The notes: generated by a model from the sequence alone, not told the origin. DNA of 19,038 nucleotides from JACDAN01 sp035711385 (GCA_035711385.1 DASTCG010000051.1:1-19038), one strand, 5' to 3'. Shown: positions 5,974 to 13,767, counted from the stretch's first letter. A program made the numbers and translations.

Positions 5974-7149
5974 CTAGCGCCTGCGAAGCGCGATCGCCTG
6001 GAGGACGCCGATCGCCATCAGGTTCGTCACCATCGCCGAGCCGCCGACGCTGACGAACGGAAGCGGGATGCCGGTGATCGGAGCGATCCCGATCGTCATC
6101 CCGACGTTCACGAACGTCTGGAAGAGCAGGCCGAAGACGATTGCGCCGGCCAGCGTCGCGGTGAAGGGGTCTCGTGCGGTCGCGATCACGCGGATCCCGC
6201 GCCAGATCAGGAGCAGGTAGAGGGAGAGCAGGATTGACGCACCGACGAAGCCGCGCTGCTCCGAGAGCGCCGCGAAGACGAAGTCCGTCTCGTGCTCCGG
6301 CAGGTAGTCGAGCCGCGTCTGGGTCGCGCCGGCGACGCCGCGGCCGTCGATCCCGCCCGAGCCCACCGCGGTGATCGACTGGTTGATGTTGTAGGCGGCG
6401 CCCTGCGGGTTCTTGGAGGGGTTCGTGAACGCCGTGAGCCGGTCGCGCTGGTACGGCTCGAGCACGTCGACGCCCACGGCCGGCCCCGCCCAGAGGACGA
6501 ATGCGGCGACGGCGGCCCCGACGGCGACGATCACGCCGAGGTCGCGCCAGCGCGTCCCGGCGAAGAAGAGGGCTGCGAGGAGGATCGCGAGGTACACGAG
6601 CGCCGTTCCGATGTCCGGCTGGAGGAAGACGAGCAACGTCGGCAGCGCGACGGCGCCGATGGCGACCAGCGTCGTCCGCGCCTCGGTCACCCGCTTCCCC
6701 CGCTCGGCGAGGAGCGCGGCGACGAAGATTGCGAGGAGCAGCTTGCCGAACTCGGAGGGCTGGAACTGGAAGAAGCCGAGGTCGATCCAGCGCGTCGAGC
6801 CCCGAACCTCGGTTCCGACGACCATGACGACGAGCAGCGTCCCGATCAGCAGGCCGTAGATCGCCTTGCGGAATCGCCGGTACAGGGACGGATCGATGAA
6901 CAGGACGCCGACGAGGCCCGCGGTTCCCATCAGCGCGAACACCGCCTGGCGGGTCACGTAGTAGTCAGGGCTTCCCGGGACGTCCTGGCCGGTGATCCCG
7001 GAGACAACCCAGAGGCCGAAGCCGACGAGACCGGCCACGGCGCCCAGCATCACCCAGTCGAGGCGCCGGAGGAACGAGACGGCGCGCGCGGTGTCGGCGC
7101 GCGGATAGCGGCGCGGGCGGGAGGGCGCGGAGGCGGCGTAATCGGCCAT
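5974..7149 (-). CDS. rodA: Rod-shape SEDS peptidoglycan glycosyltransferase RodA
   Basis: A 391-aa polytopic membrane protein of the SEDS family (RodA/FtsW/SpoVE). It polymerises lipid II into glycan strands for lateral-wall growth together with PBP2. Visible signatures are GSTRWIDLGFFQFQPSE (117-133), LQPDIGTAL (176-184), LPEHETDFVFA with D289 at the position of the essential SEDS aspartate, and PFVSVGGSAM (364-373) at the end. About ten hydrophobic segments can be counted. Its ATG (7149) shares one base with the mrdA stop (TGATG), so synthase and transpeptidase are made together. A longer open frame reaching 7317 lies over mrdA and is rejected as the start. RodA rather than FtsW is supported by the mre/mrdA context. 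Confidence 0.96.
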   Translation of the reverse strand: MADYAASAPSRPRRYPRADTARAVSFLRRLDWVMLGAVAGLVGFGLWVVSGITGQDVPGSPDYYVTRQAVFALMGTAGLVGVLFIDPSLYRRFRKAIYGLLIGTLLVVMVVGTEVRGSTRWIDLGFFQFQPSEFGKLLLAIFVAALLAERGKRVTEARTTLVAIGAVALPTLLVFLQPDIGTALVYLAILLAALFFAGTRWRDLGVIVAVGAAVAAFVLWAGPAVGVDVLEPYQRDRLTAFTNPSKNPQGAAYNINQSITAVGSGGIDGRGVAGATQTRLDYLPEHETDFVFAALSEQRGFVGASILLSLYLLLIWRGIRVIATARDPFTATLAGAIVFGLLFQTFVNVGMTIGIAPITGIPLPFVSVGGSAMVTNLMAIGVLQAIALRRR

Positions 7150-9140
7150 CAGTCGGTCTTCACGCCGGTCTCCACGACGGGCGCCTCCCTGTCGAAGTAA
7201 CGCTCGAAGATCTTCAGCGCGGCAGGCGCGGCGGCGGTGCTGCCGTGGCCACCGTTCTCGATCACGACGCAGACGACGAGCTGCGGCGTCTTGTCGGTGG
7301 GGCCGAAGCCGCACCACCAGGACTGGTCCATCATCAGGTTGTCGCTTCCGAACCTGACGCTCTTCTCGGCGGTGCCCGTCTTGCCCGCGATCGGAACCGG
7401 GAAGCTGCCGAAGACTCCCGCCGAGGTGCCGTAGCTCGCGTGCGTCGCGCGGAACAGGCCGTCCTTGATCACGTTCAGCTCGGCCGGGTCGACGTTCACG
7501 TCCTTCGGCGCCGGCGAGAAGACCGCCTTGACGGCGCCTGAGTTCCCCGGCTGCTCGACGCTGGAGACGAGATGCGGGGTCACGAGCTTGCCGCCGTTCG
7601 CGACCAGGGCGTAGAAGCGAGCCATCTGGAGCGGTGTCACGAGCAGGTCCTTCTGGCCGATCGCGAGCTGGACCGAGTCACCCGACTTCCAGAGCCGGTC
7701 GACCTCCCAGGTGTCCGGATAGCGCTCCCTCGTGAACGTCTTGCGGCGCCACTCGGGAGTCGGCAGGAGGCCGGTCGCCTCGCCGCCGACGTCGAGCCCC
7801 GTCGCCTTCCCGAACCCGAACGCGGACGCCCACTTCTGCAGCGGGCTCCCGTACTCGGGAGGCAGGTTGTAGAAGTCGAGACCCAGTTGGTAGAAGTACG
7901 TGTCGCACGACGCGGCAAGCGCCGTCGGCAGGTCCATCGCCTCGTTCGCATAGGGGTTCCAGTTCCGGAACCTCGTGCCGTCGATCGTCATCTGCCCGAC
8001 GCAGGAGAGCGGCGAGTACGGGCCGACCAGATGCTCACGCATCGCCGCGAGCGCGGTGACGGGCTTCCAGGTCGACCCGGGCGGATAGAGACCCGAGGTG
8101 GCCCGGTCGAGCCCCGGGAAGTTCGCCCGCTCGGCGGCCTTGGCGTCGAGCAGCGGGCGCAGCTCGCGCGGGTGCGGCTTGCCGACGTAGACCCGCGGGT
8201 CGAAGGTCGGGCTCGACGCCAGCGCACGGATCGCGCCGGTGCGCGGGTCGATCGCGACTGCGGCGCCGGCGTTGGCGGCCCAGCTGTCGTTCTCGCGCGC
8301 GACCCGGATCCCGTACTCGAGCGCATCCTGGGCCGCGCGCTGGAGCTTCGCGTCGAGCGTCGTCCTGATCGCGAGCCCCGGCTGCGGCTGCTCGCTCCGG
8401 AGCGGCTTCGAGCGGGGCCGGCCGAGCGAGTCGACGCGCAGCTCTGCAAGGCCCGCGGTTCCGCGCAGGTAACGGTCGTAGGAGAACTCCAGCCCCGCCT
8501 GGCCGACGACGTCGCCGGAGTGGTACCGCCTGCCCTTGAGCTGCGCCTCGGTCACCTCGCCTACATGCCCGAGCACCTGGGCGGCGAGCGCCCCGTACCG
8601 GTAGTCGCGCAGGTGGACGTCGTTGAGCTCCAGGCCCGGGAAGTCCCGCCGGTGCTCCTTGAGGTAGAAGATCTCCTCCTGCGAGAGGTCCTCCTTGAGC
8701 GTCACGGGTGTGAGCGGATCGCCCTCGTGCTCGCGGAGTCGACGCTGGAGCTCGGGCACAGGGACGAGGAGGATCGCCGAGAGTCGCCGGAGCATCCTGT
8801 TTCGCCCGCGCCGCGGCATGTACGCCGTCCACACCTGGGCCGCGGTGCCGATCCGGTTCGAGACGAGGACCCTGCCCTTGTCGTCCAGGATCGGCCCTCG
8901 TGCCGCCTGGACCCGCACGGTGCGCAGCTGGTTGTCCTGCGCGGCGGCCAGGTACTGGTCGCCCGAGAGGACCTGGAGCGCCCAGAGGCGGAAGAACAGG
9001 ACGGCGAAGACGAAGAGGACGAGGGCTCCGAGGATGCCGAGCCGGAGCGCCATCGCCGGCGTCATCCGGTACGGCTCCTCCACGCGCGGGTCGCGCGGCA
9101 TGAAGCGCGTGCGCGGCGGGATGCGGGTGACGCTCGCCAT
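7149..9140 (-). CDS. mrdA: Penicillin-binding protein 2 (elongasome transpeptidase)
   Basis: A 663-aa class B PBP that cross-links peptidoglycan with RodA during elongation. A short cytoplasmic N-terminus precedes one membrane anchor (about 32-52). The non-catalytic pedestal domain runs to about 250. The transpeptidase domain carries the nucleophile motif STWK (356-359), SCD (411-413) in the SxN position, and KTGT (587-590). SCD in place of SxN is common in PBP2-type enzymes. The conserved pedestal element QGARGPILDDKGRVL appears here as QAARGPILDDKGRVL (78-92). The ATG overlaps the mreD stop by one base and the stop overlaps the rodA start by one base. The protein ends shortly after FERYFDREAP with no PASTA domains. 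Confidence 0.97.
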   Translation of the reverse strand: MASVTRIPPRTRFMPRDPRVEEPYRMTPAMALRLGILGALVLFVFAVLFFRLWALQVLSGDQYLAAAQDNQLRTVRVQAARGPILDDKGRVLVSNRIGTAAQVWTAYMPRRGRNRMLRRLSAILLVPVPELQRRLREHEGDPLTPVTLKEDLSQEEIFYLKEHRRDFPGLELNDVHLRDYRYGALAAQVLGHVGEVTEAQLKGRRYHSGDVVGQAGLEFSYDRYLRGTAGLAELRVDSLGRPRSKPLRSEQPQPGLAIRTTLDAKLQRAAQDALEYGIRVARENDSWAANAGAAVAIDPRTGAIRALASSPTFDPRVYVGKPHPRELRPLLDAKAAERANFPGLDRATSGLYPPGSTWKPVTALAAMREHLVGPYSPLSCVGQMTIDGTRFRNWNPYANEAMDLPTALAASCDTYFYQLGLDFYNLPPEYGSPLQKWASAFGFGKATGLDVGGEATGLLPTPEWRRKTFTRERYPDTWEVDRLWKSGDSVQLAIGQKDLLVTPLQMARFYALVANGGKLVTPHLVSSVEQPGNSGAVKAVFSPAPKDVNVDPAELNVIKDGLFRATHASYGTSAGVFGSFPVPIAGKTGTAEKSVRFGSDNLMMDQSWWCGFGPTDKTPQLVVCVVIENGGHGSTAAAPAALKIFERYFDREAPVVETGVKTD

Positions 9141-9655
9141 CAGCCGAACTCGACGTCCTTGACGGGCAGCCGCTGGCCGCTCGCGAACATGCGGCGCATG
9201 AGGGCGTACACCGGTACGGTCAGCAACAGGTTGAGCAGGATCTGCGCCGGCAGGGAGCGCAGGGCCCCCTGCACCGAGACCGACTCGCCGAGCATCGCGT
9301 GCAGCGCGATCGACGCGAAGGCGTAGAGGACGGTGACGACGGCGATCGAGACGAGCGGTGCATGCGCCCGGTCGCGGCCGGTGGTCTCTCCGTACCGGCC
9401 GATCCAGTACCCGGCGAGCGAGAGCAGCAGCGAGCTGACTCCGAGCGTGTCGAGGTTTGCGGCGTCGAGGAGAAAGCCGGCGTAGAAGCCCGCCACGGCG
9501 CCGAAGATCGAGCCGCGGAGGAGGGCGACCGCCGCGAGCGTGACGAGCACGAGGTCGGCCTTTCCGCCGGCGACCGTGATGGACGAGACGATGGTCGCCT
9601 GGAGCACGACTGCGACGAAGAACGCGATCGCGGCTTTGAGGACGTCGGCGGTCAC
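9140..9655 (-). CDS. mreD: Rod-shape determining protein MreD
   Basis: A 171-aa, very hydrophobic protein with five or so membrane segments (for example AFFVAVVLQATIV 11-23, FGAVAGFYAGFLLDA 51-65, LVSIAVVTVLYAFASIALHA 101-120). MreD is an integral membrane partner of MreC in the elongasome. Sequence identity alone is weak, as is usual for MreD, but position between mreC and mrdA, size and topology fix the call. The motif GFLLDAANLDTLG (60-72) resembles the family's G-x-x-x-D stretch. The GTG start (9655) overlaps the mreC stop as GTGA. The start is chosen for that coupling; a longer open frame upstream lies over mreC and is not used. Confidence 0.93.
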   Translation of the reverse strand: MTADVLKAAIAFFVAVVLQATIVSSITVAGGKADLVLVTLAAVALLRGSIFGAVAGFYAGFLLDAANLDTLGVSSLLLSLAGYWIGRYGETTGRDRAHAPLVSIAVVTVLYAFASIALHAMLGESVSVQGALRSLPAQILLNLLLTVPVYALMRRMFASGQRLPVKDVEFG

Positions 9656-10605
9656 GGCCCCGGGCGCTGCGGCTCCTTCGGGACGAGCACGACGAGCGTG
9701 TCGAGGGACGAGAAGTCGACGAACGGATCTACCTGGATCTGCTGGAAGTTCTCGATGTCGCTCTGCGTGTGACCCTTGACCGAGCCGATCGGGATGCCCC
9801 TGGGGAACATCGAGCCGAGGCGGCTGAAGCGGCGTCCCGCGGTGACGACCATGTCGCCTTTCCGCACGATCTTCTCCTTCGGCACGCGGTTGAGCTCGAA
9901 GGGTCGGTCGGGGCCCTCGCCGACCTCGAGCACGCCGATGGTGCCAGTGGTCGCGTCGCGTGCCGTCACGGAGCTCGTGCTGTCCGTCAGCAGGGTCACC
10001 TCGGAGCTGGACCGCGTCACCTTCGTCACCTGCCCGACGAGGTAGCCGTCGGTCGACAGGACCGGATCGTCGACGCTGACGCCGTTGCCCCTGCCGGCGG
10101 AGATCACGAGCGACTGCTCCCACTCGCCGGTCGCATACGAGGTCACGCTGGCGACGATCCCGTCGTAGTCGCGGGGGAACGTCGCCCCGCTGATGTAGGT
10201 GAGCGCCTTCCGGAGGTCCGCGTTCTCTTGTGCGGCCGACTGGTTCTGGATCGCCTGGAGTCGCAGGAGGCGTAGGTCCTTCCGCAGCTTTTCGTTCTCC
10301 GAGCGGGCGTGCACCAGGTCGGCGCTCCAGCCGTAGGCGTCCCGGAAGGGCCGGGCGACACGCTCGGCGCCGACCTGGAACGGCCGCAGCACGCTGGCGA
10401 CCGCTCCTTGGATGCTGTGCATCGGGCCGCTGTCGGCCTCGCGGAAGTAGACGGTCAGCATCGCAATCGAGACGACGACGAGAGCGCCGACGACGAGTCG
10501 ACGGCGCAACACGCCCGCCGACCGCGACGACGGATGCGCCGGGGAGGCGGCCCGCTGCACCGTCGACCCCAATGCCGCCAGCCGCATTGTGCGGTTACGT
10601 GGCAC
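9652..10605 (-). CDS. mreC: Rod-shape determining protein MreC
   Basis: A 317-aa bitopic elongasome scaffold. A basic cytoplasmic N-terminus precedes one membrane segment (about 36-54). The coiled coil ARSENEKLRKDLRLLRLQ (100-117) continues to about 137. The periplasmic beta-barrel domains include VISAGRGNGVSVDDPVLSTD (167-186), VTLLTDSTSSVTARD (203-217) and DMVVTAGRRFSRLGSMFPRG (251-270). It activates PBP2/RodA by binding PBP2 (family knowledge). The GTG start at 10605 gives MPRNRTMRLAALG; an ATG six codons later is possible. There is no Shine-Dalgarno, but TAAACT lies 8 nt upstream of the GTG. The gene is separated from mreB by 64 nt of relatively AT-rich DNA, unlike the overlapping genes after it. 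Confidence 0.95.
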   Translation of the reverse strand: MPRNRTMRLAALGSTVQRAASPAHPSSRSAGVLRRRLVVGALVVVSIAMLTVYFREADSGPMHSIQGAVASVLRPFQVGAERVARPFRDAYGWSADLVHARSENEKLRKDLRLLRLQAIQNQSAAQENADLRKALTYISGATFPRDYDGIVASVTSYATGEWEQSLVISAGRGNGVSVDDPVLSTDGYLVGQVTKVTRSSSEVTLLTDSTSSVTARDATTGTIGVLEVGEGPDRPFELNRVPKEKIVRKGDMVVTAGRRFSRLGSMFPRGIPIGSVKGHTQSDIENFQQIQVDPFVDFSSLDTLVVLVPKEPQRPGP

Positions 10606-10613
10606 GGAAGATC

Positions 10614-10619
10614 AGTTTA
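10614..10619 (-). promoter_or_regulatory. Possible -10 element (TAAACT) for mreC
   Basis: TAAACT ends 8 nt before the mreC GTG. A TTGCGC lies 16 nt further upstream as a partial -35. The 64-nt mreB-mreC gap is locally AT-richer than its surroundings. Together these suggest an internal, possibly leaderless, promoter that could set MreC/MreD/PBP2/RodA levels apart from MreB. Confidence 0.35.
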
Positions 10620-10669
10620 GGAAACGACAAGGAAGGCGCAATTCAGAGGCGAATTTCGAGGATTTGCGA

Positions 10670-11722
10670 CTAACGCCGGTAGCCGTTGCGGCTCTTGGCG
10701 CTCTTGCTTGTCCGCTGCATGACCTCGATCAGCTCGAGGCTGCGTCCCGAGCCGACCGCGACGCACGTGAGCGGCGACTCGGCGAGCTGAACCGGCATCT
10801 GCGTCTCGTGGCGGAGGCGCTCGTCGAGCCCGGTCAGGAGGGCGCCGCCCCCGGCGAGCACGATGCCCCGGTCCATGATGTCCGCGGCCAGCTCGGGCGG
10901 CGTCTTGTCCAGAGTGGACTTGATCGCGTCGACGATCTGGTTGGTCGGCTCCTCGAGCGCGTGCCGCACCTCGTCCGAGCTCATGATCACGGTCTTCGGG
11001 AGCCCCGTCAGCATGTCGCGGCCTCGCACCTCCGCCTGCACCTCCTCCCGCATGCGGTAGGCGGAGCCGATCTCGAGCTTGATCTCCTCGGCGGTCTGGT
11101 TTCCGATCAGCAGCTTGTACTCACGCTTCGTGTGGTTGATGATCGCCTCGTCCATCTCGTCGCCGCCCACGCGAAGGCTCTGCGAGACGACGATGCCGCC
11201 GAGCGAGATGACCGCGACCTCCGTCGTCCCGCCGCCGACGTCCACGATCATGTTCCCGGTCGGCTCGGAGACGGGCAGGCCGGCGCCGATTGCGGCCGCC
11301 ATCGGCTCTTCGATCAGGTGCGCCTCCCTGGCTCCAGCGGACAGCGTCGCCTCCTCGACCGCGCGCTTCTCGACGCCGGTGACGCCCGAGGGGACGCACA
11401 CCACCACGCGCGGATGCGCGAACCGGTGCTGGTGGACCTTCTGGATGAAGTGTCGGAGCATCTGCTCGGTCACGTCGAAGTCGGCGATCACGCCGTCCTT
11501 GAGCGGGCGGATCGCGGAGATCGTCCCCGGCGTCCGCCCAAGCATCCGCTTCGCCTCGACGCCGACGGCGTGAACCTCCCCGGACCGCTGGTCGATCGCG
11601 ACCACCGACGGCTCGCTGAGCACGATCCCGCGACCGCGAACGTAGACGAGCGTGTTCGCGGTGCCCAGGTCCACCGCCATGTCGCGGCCGCCGAAGCCGT
11701 TCAGGTACCCGAAGAGCCCCAT
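10670..11722 (-). CDS. mreB: Rod-shape determining actin homologue MreB
   Basis: A 350-aa bacterial actin that forms membrane-bound filaments guiding the elongasome. The nucleotide-binding actin motifs are intact: phosphate-1 DLGTANT (18-24), the catalytic glutamate in IEEPMAAAIG (E138), phosphate-2 DVGGGTTEV (161-169) and the adenosine motif GIVLAGGGALLTGL (286-299). The short hydrophobic N-terminus MGLFGYLNGF may serve as the membrane-contact segment, as in other MreBs. The ATG start at 11722 matches the family N-terminus. A GGGAG directly abuts it, too close for a normal Shine-Dalgarno. The tail RTSKSAKSRNGYRR (337-350) is basic. A 277-bp spacer upstream marks it as the first gene of its operon. 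Confidence 0.98.
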   Translation of the reverse strand: MGLFGYLNGFGGRDMAVDLGTANTLVYVRGRGIVLSEPSVVAIDQRSGEVHAVGVEAKRMLGRTPGTISAIRPLKDGVIADFDVTEQMLRHFIQKVHQHRFAHPRVVVCVPSGVTGVEKRAVEEATLSAGAREAHLIEEPMAAAIGAGLPVSEPTGNMIVDVGGGTTEVAVISLGGIVVSQSLRVGGDEMDEAIINHTKREYKLLIGNQTAEEIKLEIGSAYRMREEVQAEVRGRDMLTGLPKTVIMSSDEVRHALEEPTNQIVDAIKSTLDKTPPELAADIMDRGIVLAGGGALLTGLDERLRHETQMPVQLAESPLTCVAVGSGRSLELIEVMQRTSKSAKSRNGYRR

Positions 11723-11735
11723 CTCCCGAACGGCG

Positions 11736-11741
11736 AGTCTA
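11736..11741 (-). promoter_or_regulatory. Possible -10 element (TAGACT) for the mre operon
   Basis: TAGACT (4/6 to TATAAT) ends 13 nt before the mreB ATG, which would give a leader of only about six nucleotides. No matching -35 was found at 16-18 nt. It is one of several TANNNT hexamers just upstream of starts in this window. Confidence 0.3.
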
Positions 11742-11780
11742 GCGACCGCGAGCCCTACTCCCTACCGAAAGCTCCTGCAA

Positions 11781-11800
11781 GCGGCCGGAACAGCCGAACC
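11781..11800. repeat. 20-nt imperfect direct repeat, copy 1
   Basis: GCGGCCGGAACAGCCGAACC matches copy 2 at 11991-12010 in 18 of 20 positions. The spacing is 210 bp. Copy 2 includes the stop codon of maf, so copy 1 may be a relic of a small duplication or insertion near the maf 3' end. Confidence 0.55.
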
Positions 11801-11817
11801 GTTCGACGACAGGCCGT

Positions 11818-11830
11818 GGTGTCTGGCACC
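11818..11830. repeat. Near-palindromic 13-mer, copy 1
   Basis: GGTGTCTGGCACC is an inverted repeat with one mismatch around a central T. A second copy at 11972-11984 is perfect, and both are followed by a similar GGAACGCG/CGGACGCG. It may be a dispersed intergenic repeat or a regulator site. Confidence 0.5.
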
Positions 11831-11971
11831 GGAACGCGCCCCGCAGGCGCACAGGACCGCGCCGAAACTGCGCCGCCTGCCGCCACGACTACACCGGTGC
11901 CGACGACCCTGAAGTGGGCTCGATCCGGTACGAGGGGTTCGTCGCCGAGGCTGTCGATTCGGGCCGTGTCT

Positions 11972-11984
11972 CGGTGCCTGGCAC
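11972..11984. repeat. Palindromic 13-mer, copy 2
   Basis: GGTGCCTGGCACC is a perfect inverted repeat (GGTGCC, T, GGCACC). It lies 16 nt past the maf stop on the minus strand and 154 nt from copy 1. A short hairpin terminator function for the upstream operon is also possible, but no U-run follows. Confidence 0.5.
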
Positions 11985-11990
11985 CCGGAC

Positions 11991-12010
11991 GCGGCCGGAT
12001 CAGCCGAAGC
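11991..12010. repeat. 20-nt imperfect direct repeat, copy 2 (overlaps maf 3' end)
   Basis: GCGGCCGGATCAGCCGAAGC is 18/20 identical to copy 1. The maf stop codon (12002-12000) and its last codons lie inside it. Confidence 0.55.
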
Positions 12011-12566
12011 CGTACGTGCCCGCGAAGCGCTCGGCGAGGAGGCGGACGAGGAGGGCGGCCGGAAGTCCGACGACGTTCAGGTAGTCGCCCTCGATGCGCT
12101 CGACGAGCGAGGCGCCCAGGCCCTGGATGGCATACCCGCCCGCCCGCTCACGCCATTCCTCCGCGGCGAGATAGTGCGCGATGTCCCGGGCGGCGAGCGG
12201 CCGAAACGTGACGGAGGTCGTCTCGCGGTGCAGCTCCTCCCACGCGCGTGTCCGCAGGCACAGGCCGGAGATGACCTCGTGCGTCCTCCCGGAGAGCGTC
12301 TCGAGCATCCGCTCCGCGTCGGCCGCGCCGGCCGGCTTGCCGAGGATCCGACCGCCGCAGACGACCACGGTGTCGACACCCAGCACCGGACGTTCGCCGC
12401 CGTCGATCGAGCGAGCCTTGCCGGCGGCATGCTCGACCGGGTCGTCCCCATCCTCCTCGAAGCTCGGAAGCACGACCTCGTGCGGAATCGAGAGCTGGGT
12501 CAGGATCGCGCGGCGCTGCGGGCTTCGGGACGCGAGGACGAGCGGCGGCGCCGGCGGGACCCTCAC
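12000..12566 (-). CDS. maf: Maf family nucleoside-triphosphate pyrophosphatase
   Basis: A 188-aa Maf protein, a house-cleaning enzyme that hydrolyses non-canonical or excess nucleoside triphosphates (dTTP, UTP or modified CTP by subfamily) to monophosphates. It shows the N-terminal ASRSPQRR (12-19; usual form SxSPRR), the catalytic-type aspartate in GVDTVVV (D65), GKP (76-78), GRTHEV (93-98), GGYAIQGLG (143-151) and DYLNVVGLP (161-169). The Q in SPQRR does not remove the paired arginines. The start is a GTG, 21 nt after the methyltransferase stop, with no clear Shine-Dalgarno. maf next to mreB is a common arrangement in bacteria and supports the call. Confidence 0.95.
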   Translation of the reverse strand: MRVPPAPPLVLASRSPQRRAILTQLSIPHEVVLPSFEEDGDDPVEHAAGKARSIDGGERPVLGVDTVVVCGGRILGKPAGAADAERMLETLSGRTHEVISGLCLRTRAWEELHRETTSVTFRPLAARDIAHYLAAEEWRERAGGYAIQGLGASLVERIEGDYLNVVGLPAALLVRLLAERFAGTYGFG

Positions 12567-12587
12567 GCAGTTCCCGGCACGGCGGGC

Positions 12588-13355
12588 TCACCCGGCCTTG
12601 CGGGCAACCCAGATCTCCTCGGCCGGCCAGCGCCTGGCCCATCCGGCCGGCACGAAGTCGTAGTACTCGTGCTCGCCGGCCGACTGCGCGGCGAGCCGCT
12701 CGTGGAGCGCCTCGATCTCGAAGCCGTTCCGCCGGAGGACGCGGATGAGCTCGCCGTGAGAAAGGTGATAGTTCACACCCTCGTCCTCCCCCGGCCATTC
12801 GAAGCGGCCGAGGTCGGAATGCGGGCGCATCAGCCTCTCCTCCACCTTGCCCTCGTCCGGAGAGCACAGGATCGAGAGCGTCGAGTTGCAGATGAACACC
12901 AGCCGGCCGCCCGGCCGCAGCAGCCGAGCGGCCTCGGCGATCCACCGCTCCGGATCGCACCAGATCGATGCTCCGTACTCGGAGACGGCGAGGTCGAAGC
13001 TCGCATCAGGCAGCGGCACGTCCTCGGCACTCGCCTCGATCAGCGGAAAGTGGAGGTCGAACTCGTCCTGCATCCGCCGTGCCGTGTCGAGCTGTGCCGG
13101 CGTGACGTCGACGCCGGTGACCCGCGCGCCTCGCTTCGCCAGCCAGGCTCCGAAATACGCAGTCCCGCAGCCGAGCTCGATCACGTCACTGCCGGCGACC
13201 TCGCCGAGCGCACCGATCTCGGACTCGGGCCCGGAGAACATTCCCCACGTGATCTCGTCGCTCGCCCAGGCCTCGCGAGCTCGACGGTCGGTGTACTCCG
13301 CGTTCGCCTTCGTCCAGACCTCGCGGTTGCGGAGCGCGTCTTCAGCGTGACTCAT
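12588..13355 (-). CDS. Class I SAM-dependent methyltransferase, substrate unknown
   Basis: A 255-aa protein of the Methyltransf_11/UbiE-like type. SAM-binding motif I is VIELGCGTAYFG (58-69), the acidic loop is VTGVDVTP (79-86), the motif around SAEDVPLPDASFDLAVS is at 109-125, and ARLLRPGGRLVF is at 143-154. N-terminal residues 11-40 are rich in Trp and charged residues (NREVWTKANAEYTDRRAREAW) and probably form the substrate lid. The C-terminal half contains an unusual H/Y/E-rich stretch near SAGEHEYYDFVPAGW. No partner gene identifies the substrate; the neighbours are ndk and maf. Its ATG overlaps the end of ndk by 14 nt, so it belongs to the same operon. Actinobacterial versions of this cluster do not usually carry it, so lineage-specific acquisition is possible. 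Confidence 0.88.
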   Translation of the reverse strand: MSHAEDALRNREVWTKANAEYTDRRAREAWASDEITWGMFSGPESEIGALGEVAGSDVIELGCGTAYFGAWLAKRGARVTGVDVTPAQLDTARRMQDEFDLHFPLIEASAEDVPLPDASFDLAVSEYGASIWCDPERWIAEAARLLRPGGRLVFICNSTLSILCSPDEGKVEERLMRPHSDLGRFEWPGEDEGVNYHLSHGELIRVLRRNGFEIEALHERLAAQSAGEHEYYDFVPAGWARRWPAEEIWVARKAG

Positions 13356-13758
13356 CGGGGAACCACAGTGCGATCTCCCGCGCGGCCGACTCGGGAGAGT
13401 CCGAGCCGTGGACCAGGTTGTCCGGCATCGAGAGCGAGAGGTCGCCGCGGATCGTCCCGGGCGCGGCGTCGGCCGGGTTCGTCGCTCCCATCGTCGTCCG
13501 CACCGTCGCGATCGCGCCCTCGCCCTCGACGACGAGCGCCATCGTCGGCCCGGACGTGATGAACTCGACGAGCTCGCCGAAGAACGGCTTCTCCGCGTGC
13601 TCCGCGTAGTGCTCCTCCGCGAGCGCTCGGTCGACCGTCAGGAGCCGCGCGGCCTTGAGCTCGAGACCACGCCGCTCGAGCCGGGCGATGATCTCTCCGG
13701 CGAGGGCACGCCGAACCGCGTCCGGCTTCGCGAGCACGAGTGTCCGTTCCAGCGCCAA
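13342..13758 (-). CDS. ndk: Nucleoside diphosphate kinase
   Basis: A 138-aa Ndk that transfers the gamma phosphate among nucleoside di- and triphosphates through a phosphohistidine. The active-site histidine is H117 in NLVHGSDSPESA (114-125). The nucleotide-binding region LVLAKPDAVRR (7-17), HYAEHAEKPFF (50-60), TSGPTMALV (68-76) and GATNPADAAPGTIRGD (91-106) are all typical. Length is normal. The best start is TTG at 13758, giving LALERTLVLAKPD; no ATG or GTG is nearby in frame. No Shine-Dalgarno is seen, but TAGAGT ends 9 nt upstream and overlaps the stop of the zinc-ribbon gene. Position after folC and near mreB matches actinobacterial gene order. Confidence 0.97.
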   Translation of the reverse strand: MALERTLVLAKPDAVRRALAGEIIARLERRGLELKAARLLTVDRALAEEHYAEHAEKPFFGELVEFITSGPTMALVVEGEGAIATVRTTMGATNPADAAPGTIRGDLSLSMPDNLVHGSDSPESAAREIALWFPDESR

Positions 13759-13767
13759 AACGCCGGG

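Larger units (their letters stand above)
11723..11999. other. Intergenic spacer upstream of mreB with repeats
   Basis: This 277-bp stretch between maf and mreB has no convincing full gene. It contains two near-palindromic 13-mers in direct orientation and a pair of 20-mer direct repeats, listed separately. On the plus strand a frame from about 11866 reads CAACRHDYTGADDPEVGS and then RYEGFVAEAVDSGRV. Its codons are GC-ending and look coding, but there is no start and no recognisable family, so a gene remnant is possible but unproven. The mreB promoter should lie near the mreB end. Confidence 0.6.

Noticed and set aside
7150..7317. Longer rodA frame starting at 7317
   Set aside because: It lies wholly within mrdA in another frame; the ATG at 7149 overlapping the mrdA stop gives a normal RodA N-terminus.
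7572..9326. A 584-codon plus-strand open frame opposite mrdA
   Set aside because: Same antisense effect; the minus strand holds a complete class B PBP with all active-site motifs.
10589..12211. A 540-codon plus-strand open frame opposite mreB and across the mreB-maf spacer
   Set aside because: Shadow of mreB for most of its length; the part over the spacer has no recognisable protein sequence in that frame.
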